NCBI GenBank assembly: GCA_038496675.1
Contig: CM076651.1
Coordinates: 23,650,873 to 23,714,872, forward strand
Direction: 5' to 3'
DNA: 64,000 nucleotides
Source: Rachycentron canadum
Lineage: Eukaryota > Chordata > Actinopteri > Carangiformes > Rachycentridae
Part shown: one piece after another, positions 53,820 to 64,000 of the stretch
Position numbering within the stretch: position 1 is the first letter of the stretch
Layout: the number at the start of each line of letters is the position of its first letter
Notes under the pieces: model-generated
What the model saw: the letters and a program-made list of their open reading frames with translations, nothing else
Told to the model about the DNA's origin: nothing
Databases searched by the model: none
Position numbers and translations under genes: made by a program

Positions 53820-55475
53820 TGCCTTTGTGATGTGGATTTAAATTGAATCCACCAAAAAAAGATACAGAACTCACTTTGGTTGTGTGGAGCTATTTATTTG
53901 GATTTGGTGTTTTTCATAAAACTAAGCAAACTGAACAAAAGAAGTGGTAGCAGTGACTTTGATAAAAACAAAATCCTAGAGAAACATGAGAGTGAAAAAC
54001 TCCGTTTTGCTTTTAAGATTTGTTTAAAAAAAAACTTATAAAGCTCTGTTGTCAAAATGCCTTTCATTTTTATGTTTCGCTCAGGTTTGGGATTGTGCTT
54101 TAGTGCATAAATAAATAACAAATCTAACACAAAAGTAATAAAATTTGTTCAGACTCTAAAGATTTATGCAGATTTAAATGTGTTAAGACAAATAAAACTG
54201 TTCACCAAAATCCCTGTTGTTAGTTTCAGTTTTCCTCTCAGTTTAGATCTCCCTGACACTAGTGTGTTTTTGTCCTGTAGATAAAAATTAAATCTACTAT
54301 AAAAGTATTTTAAAAAGTTACAAAATTAATATGGACTGTGTCTGAAGTTACAGAACTGTTGACAAAATGTTTGTTTTTAGTTTCACTTTTCTTTTCAGTC
54401 AGGATCCTCTGTTCCTTCCTGATGTGGATATTGAGCCATAAAACTTACCAAAATTTAACAAAACTAGCTGTGGCTGTGAAATTTTATTTTGATTTAGAAG
54501 CGTTACAAAAATCAAGCCAAGATTTTGACGAAATGCCAATTTTTATTTCTTAGTTTCTCCTCAATTCTAAATTTGAAAGCGAAGTAGATGAAAACTGAAT
54601 TTAATACAAAACTAAGACAAACCTTTTCACCACTAGATGTTTATTTAGATATAGATGTGTTGAGAAAAAAAGCCAAAACCTGCAGAACTCTTTTCACAAG
54701 GTGCCTATTTTTATTTCTACTTTAGGATCCCAATGTTTGAAACAAGCTTTCATGATGATAAAAAAGCTGAACATAACAAATAAAAGTAAGAAAAATATTT
54801 AGAAATCATTTAGGACATTACATTTTATCTAAATGTGGAAGTGTTCTGGAAAATAACCTATTAAAAACTAACCAAACTATTTTGACAAAATACTTTGTAT
54901 ACTTTGTATAATTTTTTTGTCATGTGGGTAAAAACTAAATTTAATTTAAAGGTGAAAAGATGCAAAAACTTACAATAAAAAAAAACCTCAATACAATAAC
55001 AATAATACTTTTAATTACTTATTTTTAGTTTTCTCTCTGTTAGAGGCTGTCCCCTAGTGACATGGATACAACCCAACCTGAATAAAGTAAGATTTAGATT
55101 AGGTGACAGGAAAACTACCTCAAACGGACAAAACGCTACTGAAAAATGTCTGTTTTTAGTTTTACTTTACCTCTACACAAGAGTCCCTGTTTGTTAGTGG
55201 ATAAAAACTGATTCTAACATAAAAGTGACAAACAGGTAACATAACTGGATGATTTTTGGTTGAAAGTTTAATGAGATTTGGAAACTAACAAAATGTTTAC
55301 ATTTATTTGTCTAGAGAGGCCCCATCTTTGGCAGCAGTCTACCTCAATATTAATGAACCTAATAAATTTAAATTTAAAGTTGTTAATAAAAATTAGCCAA
55401 ACCTCTGCTGACAAAATGCTTGTCATTACTTTTAGTTTCCTCTCTGTGAGATCTCCCTTGGTGACGTGGACACGG
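53820..55475. repeat. Decayed tandem array, unit about 140-175 bp
   Basis: The pattern 'gtggataaaaactgaatttaa' with variants recurs near 53832, 54277, 54422, 54583, 54758, 54921, 55058, 55195 and 55458. Each is preceded by a variant of 'gacaaaatgtttgtttttag' then 'tttcacttttcttttcag', for example near 54360, 54525, 54885, 55140 and 55405. Spacings are mostly 137-175. Units are strongly diverged. No coding potential. Confidence 0.6.
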
Positions 55476-57110
55476 AGCCAGACAGGACACTCCACCCATC
55501 CACCTTATCAACCTGCTGCAGACCCCTGGTATGGGCTGATACCCCCACCTCATCACAGAGAGGTTGGACCCAACTGAAATAGACTTCCCCACCTTTGCTG
55601 CGCCAGGGCTACGCTGAAGTTATCACAGAGCAGCTGCTCGGCGCTTACATAATACACACAGGAAGTAATCATCATGCTATCTCTGAGAGCAGCACCATTA
55701 TCTGTAACAGGTATTAGGGTGTTTTGTAACATTTGGGTTTTAAGCAATGAGCATGTGGAGGTTGGTGAGAGAGTGTGCCACTGGGCTTTTATGGTTGAAT
55801 TACACCCAAATACAACCAAAGGAACCTTAAGCCTTTTTAGCCCATGAAGCAAACAGAATAAATTTAGCCTTGCACAGGCTCATTAAAACACACTATAGGG
55901 TAACAACCTATTTTTACACAACTATAATTAAGGAGCTGGCCCAAACAAAACTGAGAGAGAAAATAATGTATGTCCACAACACGCCTCTACCCTGTGTCTG
56001 TATAAACTGGAAGGGATGGTGGTGGTGTCTCTTTTTTTTTTGTATCCCAGTGGTTTCAACTACCCCCCTCTTCCCTGCCCCACTCCCTCCATCCTTTCTA
56101 AGCTGTTTATCGCCCATCTCCGCTAATGTAAACCGCCCATCTGTTTTAAACAAAACACATAAAAAGACACACATAGTCATTTCCCACCACGCCAGAGCCT
56201 GAAAGAAAGGATTGCTGGGTATTCTGGTGGCAAGGAAATACGCTCCAGATGTGAACAAATTGTCCCTCTTACTAATTGCCATTGTGTTCACTGATGCTGA
56301 TTTTGGATCTCTTGGGGTCTGTGTGGAAGGGGCTGAAAGTAGGTGTTTGCCACATTTTGATAAGTACATGTGTGTGTGTGTTTGTATGGAGGTTTGGGTG
56401 TGTTTGATTATGAAGCTGATGGTGTTAAAAGCAGAGCTGTGAAGTGGAGGGCATTAAAGGAAAAGAGAGGCGAATTGGGATGACACCACAGGACTAAGTT
56501 GGAGATCTGACTACTGTTAAACCCAGCAGGCATAAACACACACAGATGTTTCTGCTCAATGCCCTGATGAAGGCTTTATTTAAGGGAGCCCATCGCTTTC
56601 TTCTGTCCTGTCATCATAACTTTTTGAAAGACTGGCTGCCTCATCCCTCACAGTGCATCTAATCAGGACTGATTAGGTGTGTGGTAGCCAGAAACACGCC
56701 GGGGCGTGGCCGCTCCCAAGGCTGCCCTTCCTGCTTGCCAGGCTCGTAGTGTCTGTTTCTTGCACGTGATAGACAGTCTGGACAAGATGAGAGAGATGGA
56801 CAGAGTCAGTCAGAGCCATGGCACGATGTGGCATTTCATAAGACAGTTAAAAATCACTCCATGGCTCTGAATAACAGACCACCATGCAACTGTAATCAAC
56901 CTGACTGTGATCCCACCAACCACACTGTGATCCAAATAAACAAACAGGGGCATAATGAAGGAAGTCTCCCTCTTTGTGCTGGGAAACCGCCTCACCTCAT
57001 CCATCTTCATCGTCTTCTGTTTCTCTATCATCTGTTCTTGTCCAGTTCTGTTTGTTTTGCAGCATCTTCACATGAGAAGCTTTCTTTCTCTTCTCTCTCT
57101 TTCTCTGTCT
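55476..57110. other. Intergenic region with possible conserved block
   Basis: No gene recognised. Complex sequence at about 56630-56780 includes a palindromic homeodomain site and a GC-rich CCGGGGCGTGGCC motif. Confidence 0.4.
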
Positions 57111-57119
57111 CCTCCAGCG

Positions 57120-57515
57120 TCTGGAGCTGTGGAGTCTGGATCTGCAACTGTAAACCACGACCGCTCTCATGATCCTGCTCAACACCTGCTGCTAAATTTC
57201 TTATAATCAAGAGTAGCTATTACTGTTACTGACATTTTACTAATATAAGTTGTAGAAATACAGTTACTTTTAACACTATTGTTGTTGCTGCCCCCCCCCC
57301 TTTCCCTCTCACTCAACCCAAGGCAGATGACCTCCCACCCTGAGACATTCTGCTCGATGTTTTTGCCTCTTAAAAGGAAGTTTTTCCTCGCCACTGTTTC
57401 AAAATACTGCTCTTGGCGGGACTTGTTGGGTCTTATTCTTAATAATAATTATTATTAATAATTTCTGCTGTGAATCAGTTTTATTACACAAATAAAATTT
57501 GACTTGACTTGATAT
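57120..57515 (+). repeat. Dispersed teleost repeat (GGAAGTTTTTCCTCGCCACTG type)
   Basis: The blocks 'aggaagtttttcctcgccac', 'gacttgttgggtcttattct' and the terminal 'aaataaaatttgacttgact' are hallmarks of one of the most abundant fish interspersed repeats. The short tandem TTGACTTGACT at the 3' end suggests a retroelement-style tail. The class is not assigned. Confidence 0.65.
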
Positions 57516-60420
57516 AACCACAACAGCTGCATCAAACTGTGACTGGTCTGAAGTGAGGATTTCCCTGTGAATCTTTATTTCTACATTCTTAATGTGTCAT
57601 TAAAACAGTTCTGTAACTGTGCATCTTGGCCTTCATGTAACCCATTGACTCTAATAATCCAGACTATGGACAAAAAACTTCCATGACTTCTATCTAAGAT
57701 TTAGTTTTGGGGCGGCAGCTGTAACTCTTATACAAAACATATTATATTTATGTATAAAACATACTTTGTAATTATAAATATTTCAGCTCAACTACATACA
57801 ACTGATCTAGGCTGTAAATTTCCTTTCATTTAGATACATTTTTTCTCTGTAAATTGACTAATTGACTTTCATTATTTGACTATATAATATTTAAAATGTT
57901 AAGAGTTAAATGTTAAATATTAAGAAAGTGAATCAGACAAATGACTTGACATTCTCTAAATTTCTTAATTTAGTACATGATAAATACCCAGAAGTCTTTG
58001 GTTTTGCATCAGATTTTTGGATTAAAATGTAGAAAAATAAAATTATAGAATTATGTAATACATGTATATAAAAGGTTTTTTTTCTACAACTGAACAATTT
58101 GGTCAAATCTTTGAGTCTGTTCATGTCATTTATAAAGTCTATTATCTGGGTGTGATGATAATAGACTTGATTTAAATGTGTGATGATGTACTGTATCATT
58201 TAACGTTTTAATGTTCATAATTTAATCAGAATTTTCTCAGATTAAATATTTAATTCTAGTAGATTTTCAATTGTTTTATTGATGAATAAATAATTAATGA
58301 CACATAACCTTAAGGATGTCCCTTTAAAATTCACAATGCTTTTAAAAATCTGGAATTTTCCTATATTCGTAAATTACATTAGATAAATGTGTGTATATTT
58401 GTAAGCAAATATTTGATCTTGTCAATTGAAAAACTCCTTATAGCCTTTTTTTCACGTTAAAAACTGAAATATTATTATATCAATATTATTATTTTTTAAC
58501 TCGAGCTGCTTTCAAAAGTAAATGTTTCGGTCCAGACAAAAACTTTTTGGCCTTTTTAGAGAGTAATAAACGACATCCTCGCCTCAACGTGGACCTGTTG
58601 TGATTTTATGCAGCACAAACGCCTGAAAAGCTCCAGCTTACACAAAAATAAATCAGATTTTCTTTGGGTGTAAACAGCGTGAAAGCTGCCGCTGCACGCC
58701 TCCTCCCCTTAGGAGCTGAATTTACCTGCAGATGAAGGGTCCGGGGGGGGGGGGGGGGTCCCTCTCAGTGCCCTCAGTCACCGCACTACAGCTACAGGTA
58801 AGACTGCTGTGGTTCTGGGGGCATCACCCTCCCCCCAGCGCCCCCCCTCCCGGACAACAGGCATTTCTTGACGCGCTGCTCTGTATTGAACACGCCAAAA
58901 GGCTTTTGGTGCCTTCAGGTTCTGTTGGAAACTCGGCCTCTTGGAGAGCGTGATTCATTACCAGAATATGAACAAACAAACCTATATCTGTAGTTCTCTT
59001 TGATACTCTAGTTTTATTACTTAGTGGACAGACAACAGCTGAAGCAGGAATTTTCAACAGCATTTTTAAAAGAAAACGAAACATCAGGATAAAGTAGATT
59101 ATATATAATCAAGTCATTAATTTGCTAAATGAATCCATAGACATAAAATGTTTCTTTTAATTGCTGTTCATCAAAGTGTCATCTCCAACACGTAGGGGTT
59201 AAATACATACACTGAAGTTTTTTTCCCCCTATAAATGTAAATATGAGCAGGCGGGCAGCACTTGAAGGCAGCATTATTGAAGACTCTTACTCCCCCACCC
59301 CCCATACTCACTCTCTGCACAACACATTCACCCAAGGGGTTGGTGGGGGAGCTGGAAGCCAGTGGAGGGCTTGGGAAGAGCTGTTGGGGGGCTAGGGTGA
59401 TGAGGAAACGAGTTGATGTGCCCTGGAAGTAATTCTTTCACCCCCCGCGAGAAAAAAAAAAAAAAAAAGGAAAACAAGGTGGGAGAAAAGGGACCATCAC
59501 CACCAGCACCTTTAACACGTGGGGGCCAGGGGCGACCATGCACATTCCTGCTGATGGACTGAAAGTGCAGCTCGGTCTTTTACTGTGTGATGACTCTCAA
59601 ACATGAATGTTTGAGCAACATGGAGCTGCGGGATGCCTGACTCAAGATCCAAGCAAATGTTTCATGTTGTGTGATGAATAAAATATATTTTTAAAATAAT
59701 TGTTGTTTACTTAAAAAACATTTTCATGATTTATATGCACAACAAAAATGTGATTCTAGCACAAATAAATGTAAATGCAACAACATATTTAATTATACTC
59801 ATAATAGACATAGACACAGATTTAATCATATCTATAGACGTTGAAGTTTGGTAAACTGAGGTGATTCATTACAATGCACCGATTTCTGTTGTGAGGGAAC
59901 TTTTTATTTTTACAGTCAGTTTCATTTACAATGGGCTGCTAGAAACTATAAAACAAATAAATAATAGTTTCATCCAATATTAGAAAATTATTTTTTATAT
60001 ATCTCATGCAGTCACTTATCATAATTAATTAATAAATTAATAATTTTAGTAGTATTTAGTATCTTTTTAGTTTCTTATGCACTTTCAAAGGAAGTTAAAC
60101 CAAATAAATAGTCCGATTTTTACATTTTTTTTCTAAAGCCTTTAAAAGTAATTCATAGTATAGAAATATTCTCAAACAGTAGGCGGCATAATGCATTAAA
60201 ATGTGGCCATAGGCAATAACATGAAATCCATTCAAATATTAGATATGACATGTGCCAAACTGTGGCTCCGTCACAGACAGAATCATTTATCTGTTGTCTC
60301 TGAAAAGAGCCGATCGATCGGTGGCTGCTACAGAGCGGGACTGCAGGTGTAATAACTGGATCCGTTGCCTGTGACTGGGAGGACTGGTTACAGGCTGCTG
60401 AAAAACCAGTAAGCTGTCCC
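57516..60420. other. AT-rich intergenic region
   Basis: No gene recognised. Poly-G runs at 58743-58758 and GC-rich non-repetitive sequence at about 58700-58920 and 59210-59600 interrupt AT-rich DNA. Confidence 0.45.
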
Positions 60421-60426
60421 TGCTTG

Positions 60427-60454
<28 letters not shown>
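60427..60454. repeat. Poly-A tract (28 A)
   Basis: A homopolymer directly upstream of the CpG-rich block. Confidence 0.97.
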
Positions 60455-60455
<1 letters not shown>

Positions 60456-60458
<3 letters not shown>

Positions 60459-60732
60459 GTGAAAGTGGCCTGACGTCACACTCCCACAATGCTTACCGCC
60501 CCATAACTCCGCTGCAGCCTGAGGAGAGCCAGACACACTCTCAGGCCCCGAATATAGAAAAATTATTGAAGAAAATCGGAAAAAATAATCGAAGGTCGGA
60601 TCGAGCGGAGGAAGAAGCGGGGCAGCGGCGGCGTGGGCTCTCCCGCGGCGGGTTTCTGGTCCGGGTCCGGGATGGAAGGTTACCGAGGGGGCTCCATGTG
60701 AAATTGACTAATGCGGTGCTGGAAACTTTTAG
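60456..60732 (+). promoter_or_regulatory. CpG-rich promoter and candidate first exon of an unseen + strand gene
   Basis: CpG density rises sharply from about 60590. A consensus CRE (TGACGTCA) lies at 60471-60478, and a possible exon ends with a donor TTTTAG|GTGGGT at 60732. No recognisable protein is encoded, so this would be a 5' UTR exon. In human, PLAGL2 lies next to POFUT1 in divergent orientation, so plagl2 is a positional guess. Orientation and gene identity are inferred. Confidence 0.4.
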
Positions 60733-63700
60733 GTGGGTTAACTGCTCGTTTTTTTTTTGTTTTTTTTTTCTCTTTCTGCAAGAGCTCATAATGTGGCTGC
60801 ACGTCCCGACGTGTGCGTGTGTTTCAGCGACTTTACCAAACTTTACACCAACTCTCGGCTCGCGCTCACTGACACATCGACGTGCGCGACCACTTGAACT
60901 GTTGTGAATGTGTTATAACCATCGCGCAGTCGGACTTTGCGTTATTTCGCCGATGTGTGTTTTTTTTTTTTTTTGCGGCAGCGTGGAGGCAGCTGGGTAT
61001 TTAATTTTTAATTAGTCGGTGGCCTCCACGGCTCCTCGAGGCTCTTTCTGCTCGGTAAAACGTGAATGACTGACGCCGTCAAACGCGGCCCGTCGCTGTT
61101 GACGTCTCATGTTCTTCGCAAGTTTTTCGGCGATGTGGTGAGTTTTTGAGCCGTTTCCGAAATATTCATCAAGTGTGGCATAGCCGCTGCAGAGCCGAGG
61201 GGGACAGGGGGGACGTCCCACGGTGTGTCCGTGTGTTTGTTTGTTCAAACTTCTGGTGAAAGTTTGCTGTTTTCTGTTTGTGCATCACACTCGTTCATTA
61301 TTCAAACGAGGGGTTTTGTGGTTCCTCCGCCACCGTGACTGGATAAAGTGTGTTTGGCCTCTTCACCGGGTTATCTACACGACTTGTGTCGTGTTTGTCG
61401 CCGATCGGATGTTGTGTGTCTGCAGAGAGAGAGAGAGGGAGAGAGGGAGAGAGAGCTTTTCCTTGGAAGCGGGTAAATAACAACCAAGACCCCCCACCGA
61501 AAGGGAGGGGGGGGGGGGGGGGGGTTAGGGGTCAGAATGTGGGGGTTCAGTTTATGCACTTGTTATTGATAGCTGACTTGGCTGAAGGCGTCCACTAGTC
61601 ACACAGTTGTTCTCTCAGGTGGAAAAGAAGCAAAAACAAGTGTTGAACTGACCAACATTGTGCAGCAGATGATGAGCAGAGAAACAGGCCCCAGAAGGGA
61701 CTGACCAGGAGTTCAACCTCTGCTGTTTCTCACTATAATGACCATTGTTGTCACTGCAGTGACACTATATCATTTATTACCCTGCAGTTTGTTTCCCCGT
61801 CGAACAGGAGGCAACTTTCACAATGCACCTTGTGATATTTAGATGTTTTCACGACAGCAGCAGCTACAAGCAGACATCCTGTGTAGCTCTCCACTTCACA
61901 ATCCACAAGGGCTGCAACAAGCTATTTATTTCATCTATGAATCAAAAAAAGCAAAAACTACCAGTTTTAGCTTCCTTTGTACAGATAACTCGTTTTGTCC
62001 AGTCAACAAACCACAAACTCAACTTCGTGGATGAAATATCATAAAACAAAGAGAAACAACTCGTCCCGGCAACTGACAGACTGGGTTTGTCTGTTATTTT
62101 GCAAGAAAATAACTTTTAAAAGTTTACAAACTAATTAGTTTCATTGCTAATTGCCGAATTGCTAATTAACTCCAATTAACTATTTCAGATGTAGATTCTA
62201 CCTGTCAGGGTCTGATAGGTACGCAATACCACAAATATCCCCCAGTAAAAGCATATTTAACATTAGCATTACTTTGTTATCTCAGTGACAGCAATGTTAT
62301 GAGATTCTATGAGATATTATGTATATGTACTGTGATGATTTGGGTAGAAAAATCAATCTGATTTGTTGGATAAAATGAAAATAGAGGTAAATTAGCAGGT
62401 AAAGTAGCAGTTAATACAAGGCTGTATTAACGGCACAGCTAATTCTATTTAAATATATATGTCTATGACTTAAACATTCCCTAATACCTGAAAAAGATCA
62501 TTGTCTAATCTGCAGATCAATAGTGTGAAGTGTGAGTTTAGATGGGTTTTCACCTCTGCTTCACTCCTGCAGGCGACCACCACACATTTTCTGCTGCAGT
62601 ATTTTCAAGACCATCTAGGCCTCCAGCTACATAATAAGGAAATGGAAGTGAGTTTGTCACGAGACAATGCCTTTGTTGCTGCTGGTTGAAGTGCAAGTCG
62701 AGATCCATGTGTTGACGTTTTCCACCCTCGCACTCTAACAGCCCCTGTTTAGTGGTGGGAGCTGCTGCTTCAGGCCTTAGAAGATTCGATTTCCCCCAGA
62801 GATTTCTCAGTTGTTATTCTAGTGCACCTGTTTTTAGATGCAGTGGCAGATGTGAGGGGGCTTGTAGTAATTGGTATTAATAGTTCTGACAAACTTTTAA
62901 AGATCAGAGGTGAATCTGTTAATGTTAATGTTAACATTTCCTTGTGTGGTGAAGAATAAAACAGTGCAGAACTTTGCTTGCAAATTTAGGATATTTTTCT
63001 TTATCAGTTAACGATTATGCTCGGAGTACAAATCATAGAGTCACCCCCACTTCTCTATATATTTATTTATCAGTCATAAACTCCTGATGATTCGTGTTAT
63101 TCTGGTGCCCAAGCATCTTTAGCTGCTCTGCTCTCCAAAATATTTTGCGCCGGGGTCCTTGAGCCAGCTTCTTCTCATTAACTTCCATACATTGCCTTAC
63201 ATTACTTCCATGCTCCTGTGGTCGGAGGCAGCACGTTTCACGTTTGCCTTTGTGATTGAGTGAATGTGTCTGCCTGTGAGAGCTCGCACACATGCCTGTT
63301 TTTGAGACGGTAGATGTGTGTGCGTGTATGTATGTGTGTGTGTGTGCATGCACTCATGGTGCAAGCTTGTGTGTTTGCAGGAGAGAGAGAGAGAGAGAGC
63401 TGTTTTTGAGTTTGAGGGAGCTGGTCTCCTCTGAAAATCCCCCACAATTCCTTGCACCTCTGCGGGCAGCGGTGGTAGTGGCAGCAGAGACGGTGGTGGC
63501 GGCAGCAACAGCAGGCTGATTTCCATGAGAAAAGAGCATCAGTTGGGTTAATGGGAGGGACAGCCCCTCTGAGGGGACAAATGGTAGTTAATAACCAGGG
63601 AAGAATCGGAAAAGCTCTGATCCCTTTCTTTGTACTTCTTCACCTTCTAGAGGCAGGGATGGAGTGGGGTGGGTGGGGGTGCAGAGGAGATGGGTGAGGG

Positions 63701-64000
63701 AACAAGGGACACTGGGTTCATGCTACAATGGATGTTGTTCACCAAAGGGCTGCTAGAAGATTGTACTATTTGTTATTTTCTCAAAGACAACGGGAGGAAA
63801 AAAAAAAAAAACGGGCAAGCCTGAGAGCCTGAACGGGAAATGGGGCAATACGAGAGTCATGTACGTGCATGTGCATATGCATATGCATACAGGGTTGCAG
63901 TTTGTGCATTTAAACTGTTTGTTTGTGTGCTCACATGTACAGTGTAGTGTTTTCATGCATGCGTGTCCAGTGTCATGGGACAAGAGCAGGGGAAAAGACT
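60733..64000 (+). other. Possible first intron of the downstream gene
   Basis: CpG-rich to about 61400, then a (GA)n tract (61421-61455), a G homopolymer (61507-61524), a homeodomain-core cluster (62131-62180), CA/TG and AG microsatellites near 63320-63398, and POU-like ATGCATATGCAT near 63877. No coding exon recognised before the window ends. Confidence 0.35.

Noticed and set aside
60566..60907. 113-codon open frame in the CpG block near 60.6 kb
   Set aside because: Arg-rich composition from CpG-rich DNA, no recognisable domain, and it runs into a poly-T tract; better explained as UTR exon plus intron.

Overview
This window is a stretch of vertebrate nuclear chromosome, almost certainly from a ray-finned fish. 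The evidence is spliced genes with GT-AG introns, abundant CA/TG microsatellites, fragments of repeats typical of teleost (especially percomorph) genomes, and proteins that align closely but not identically with my recollection of the human orthologues. There is a 399-base assembly gap at 22608-23006. I see no bacterial, viral or CRISPR content.

Layout. (1) 1-23.9 kb, + strand: the 3' two thirds of myt1, a neural CCHC zinc-finger transcription factor. It has 17 coding exons in the window, the 5' end lies outside, and a probable long 3' UTR follows. The introns hold a Tc1/mariner remnant, a perfect 22-bp-arm palindrome, several dispersed teleost repeats, and AT-rich homeodomain/POU-site clusters that look like conserved enhancers. 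(2) 26.3-34.5 kb, + strand: pcmtd2, complete, with a CpG-rich promoter, a probable noncoding first exon and six coding exons. (3) 38.1-44.7 kb, - strand: kif3b, complete, with eight coding exons plus a probable noncoding first exon. (4) 46.0-49.9 kb, - strand: pofut1, complete, with seven coding exons. (5) 50-60 kb: intergenic DNA with a MITE-like copy, a decayed tandem array at 53.8-55.5 kb and dispersed repeats. (6) 60.4-64 kb: a CpG-rich, CRE-bearing block that is probably the promoter and first exon of another + strand gene. plagl2 is a guess from human gene order only.

The genes are not an operon-like system. Myt1 acts in neuronal differentiation. Pcmtd2 resembles an isoaspartyl methyltransferase with a SOCS/Cul5-type tail. 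Kif3b is a motor subunit of heterotrimeric kinesin-2, used in cilia and axonal transport. Pofut1 O-fucosylates EGF repeats of Notch in the ER. In human, MYT1-PCMTD2 and POFUT1-KIF3B are two separate neighbour pairs on 20q, and here they sit side by side. pcmtd2 and kif3b converge; kif3b and pofut1 are head-to-tail.

I did not find a convincing undescribed gene system. The most unusual items are a (GT)~42 tract standing in for the polypyrimidine tract of a kif3b splice acceptor, the perfect intronic palindrome, the decayed ~140-175-bp tandem array, a TIR-bearing repeat family present three times, the enlarged acidic region of Pcmtd2 and the KEEL terminus of Pofut1. Exon boundaries were assigned by hand from splice signals, reading phase and recalled homologues, so single boundaries may be off by a few bases.
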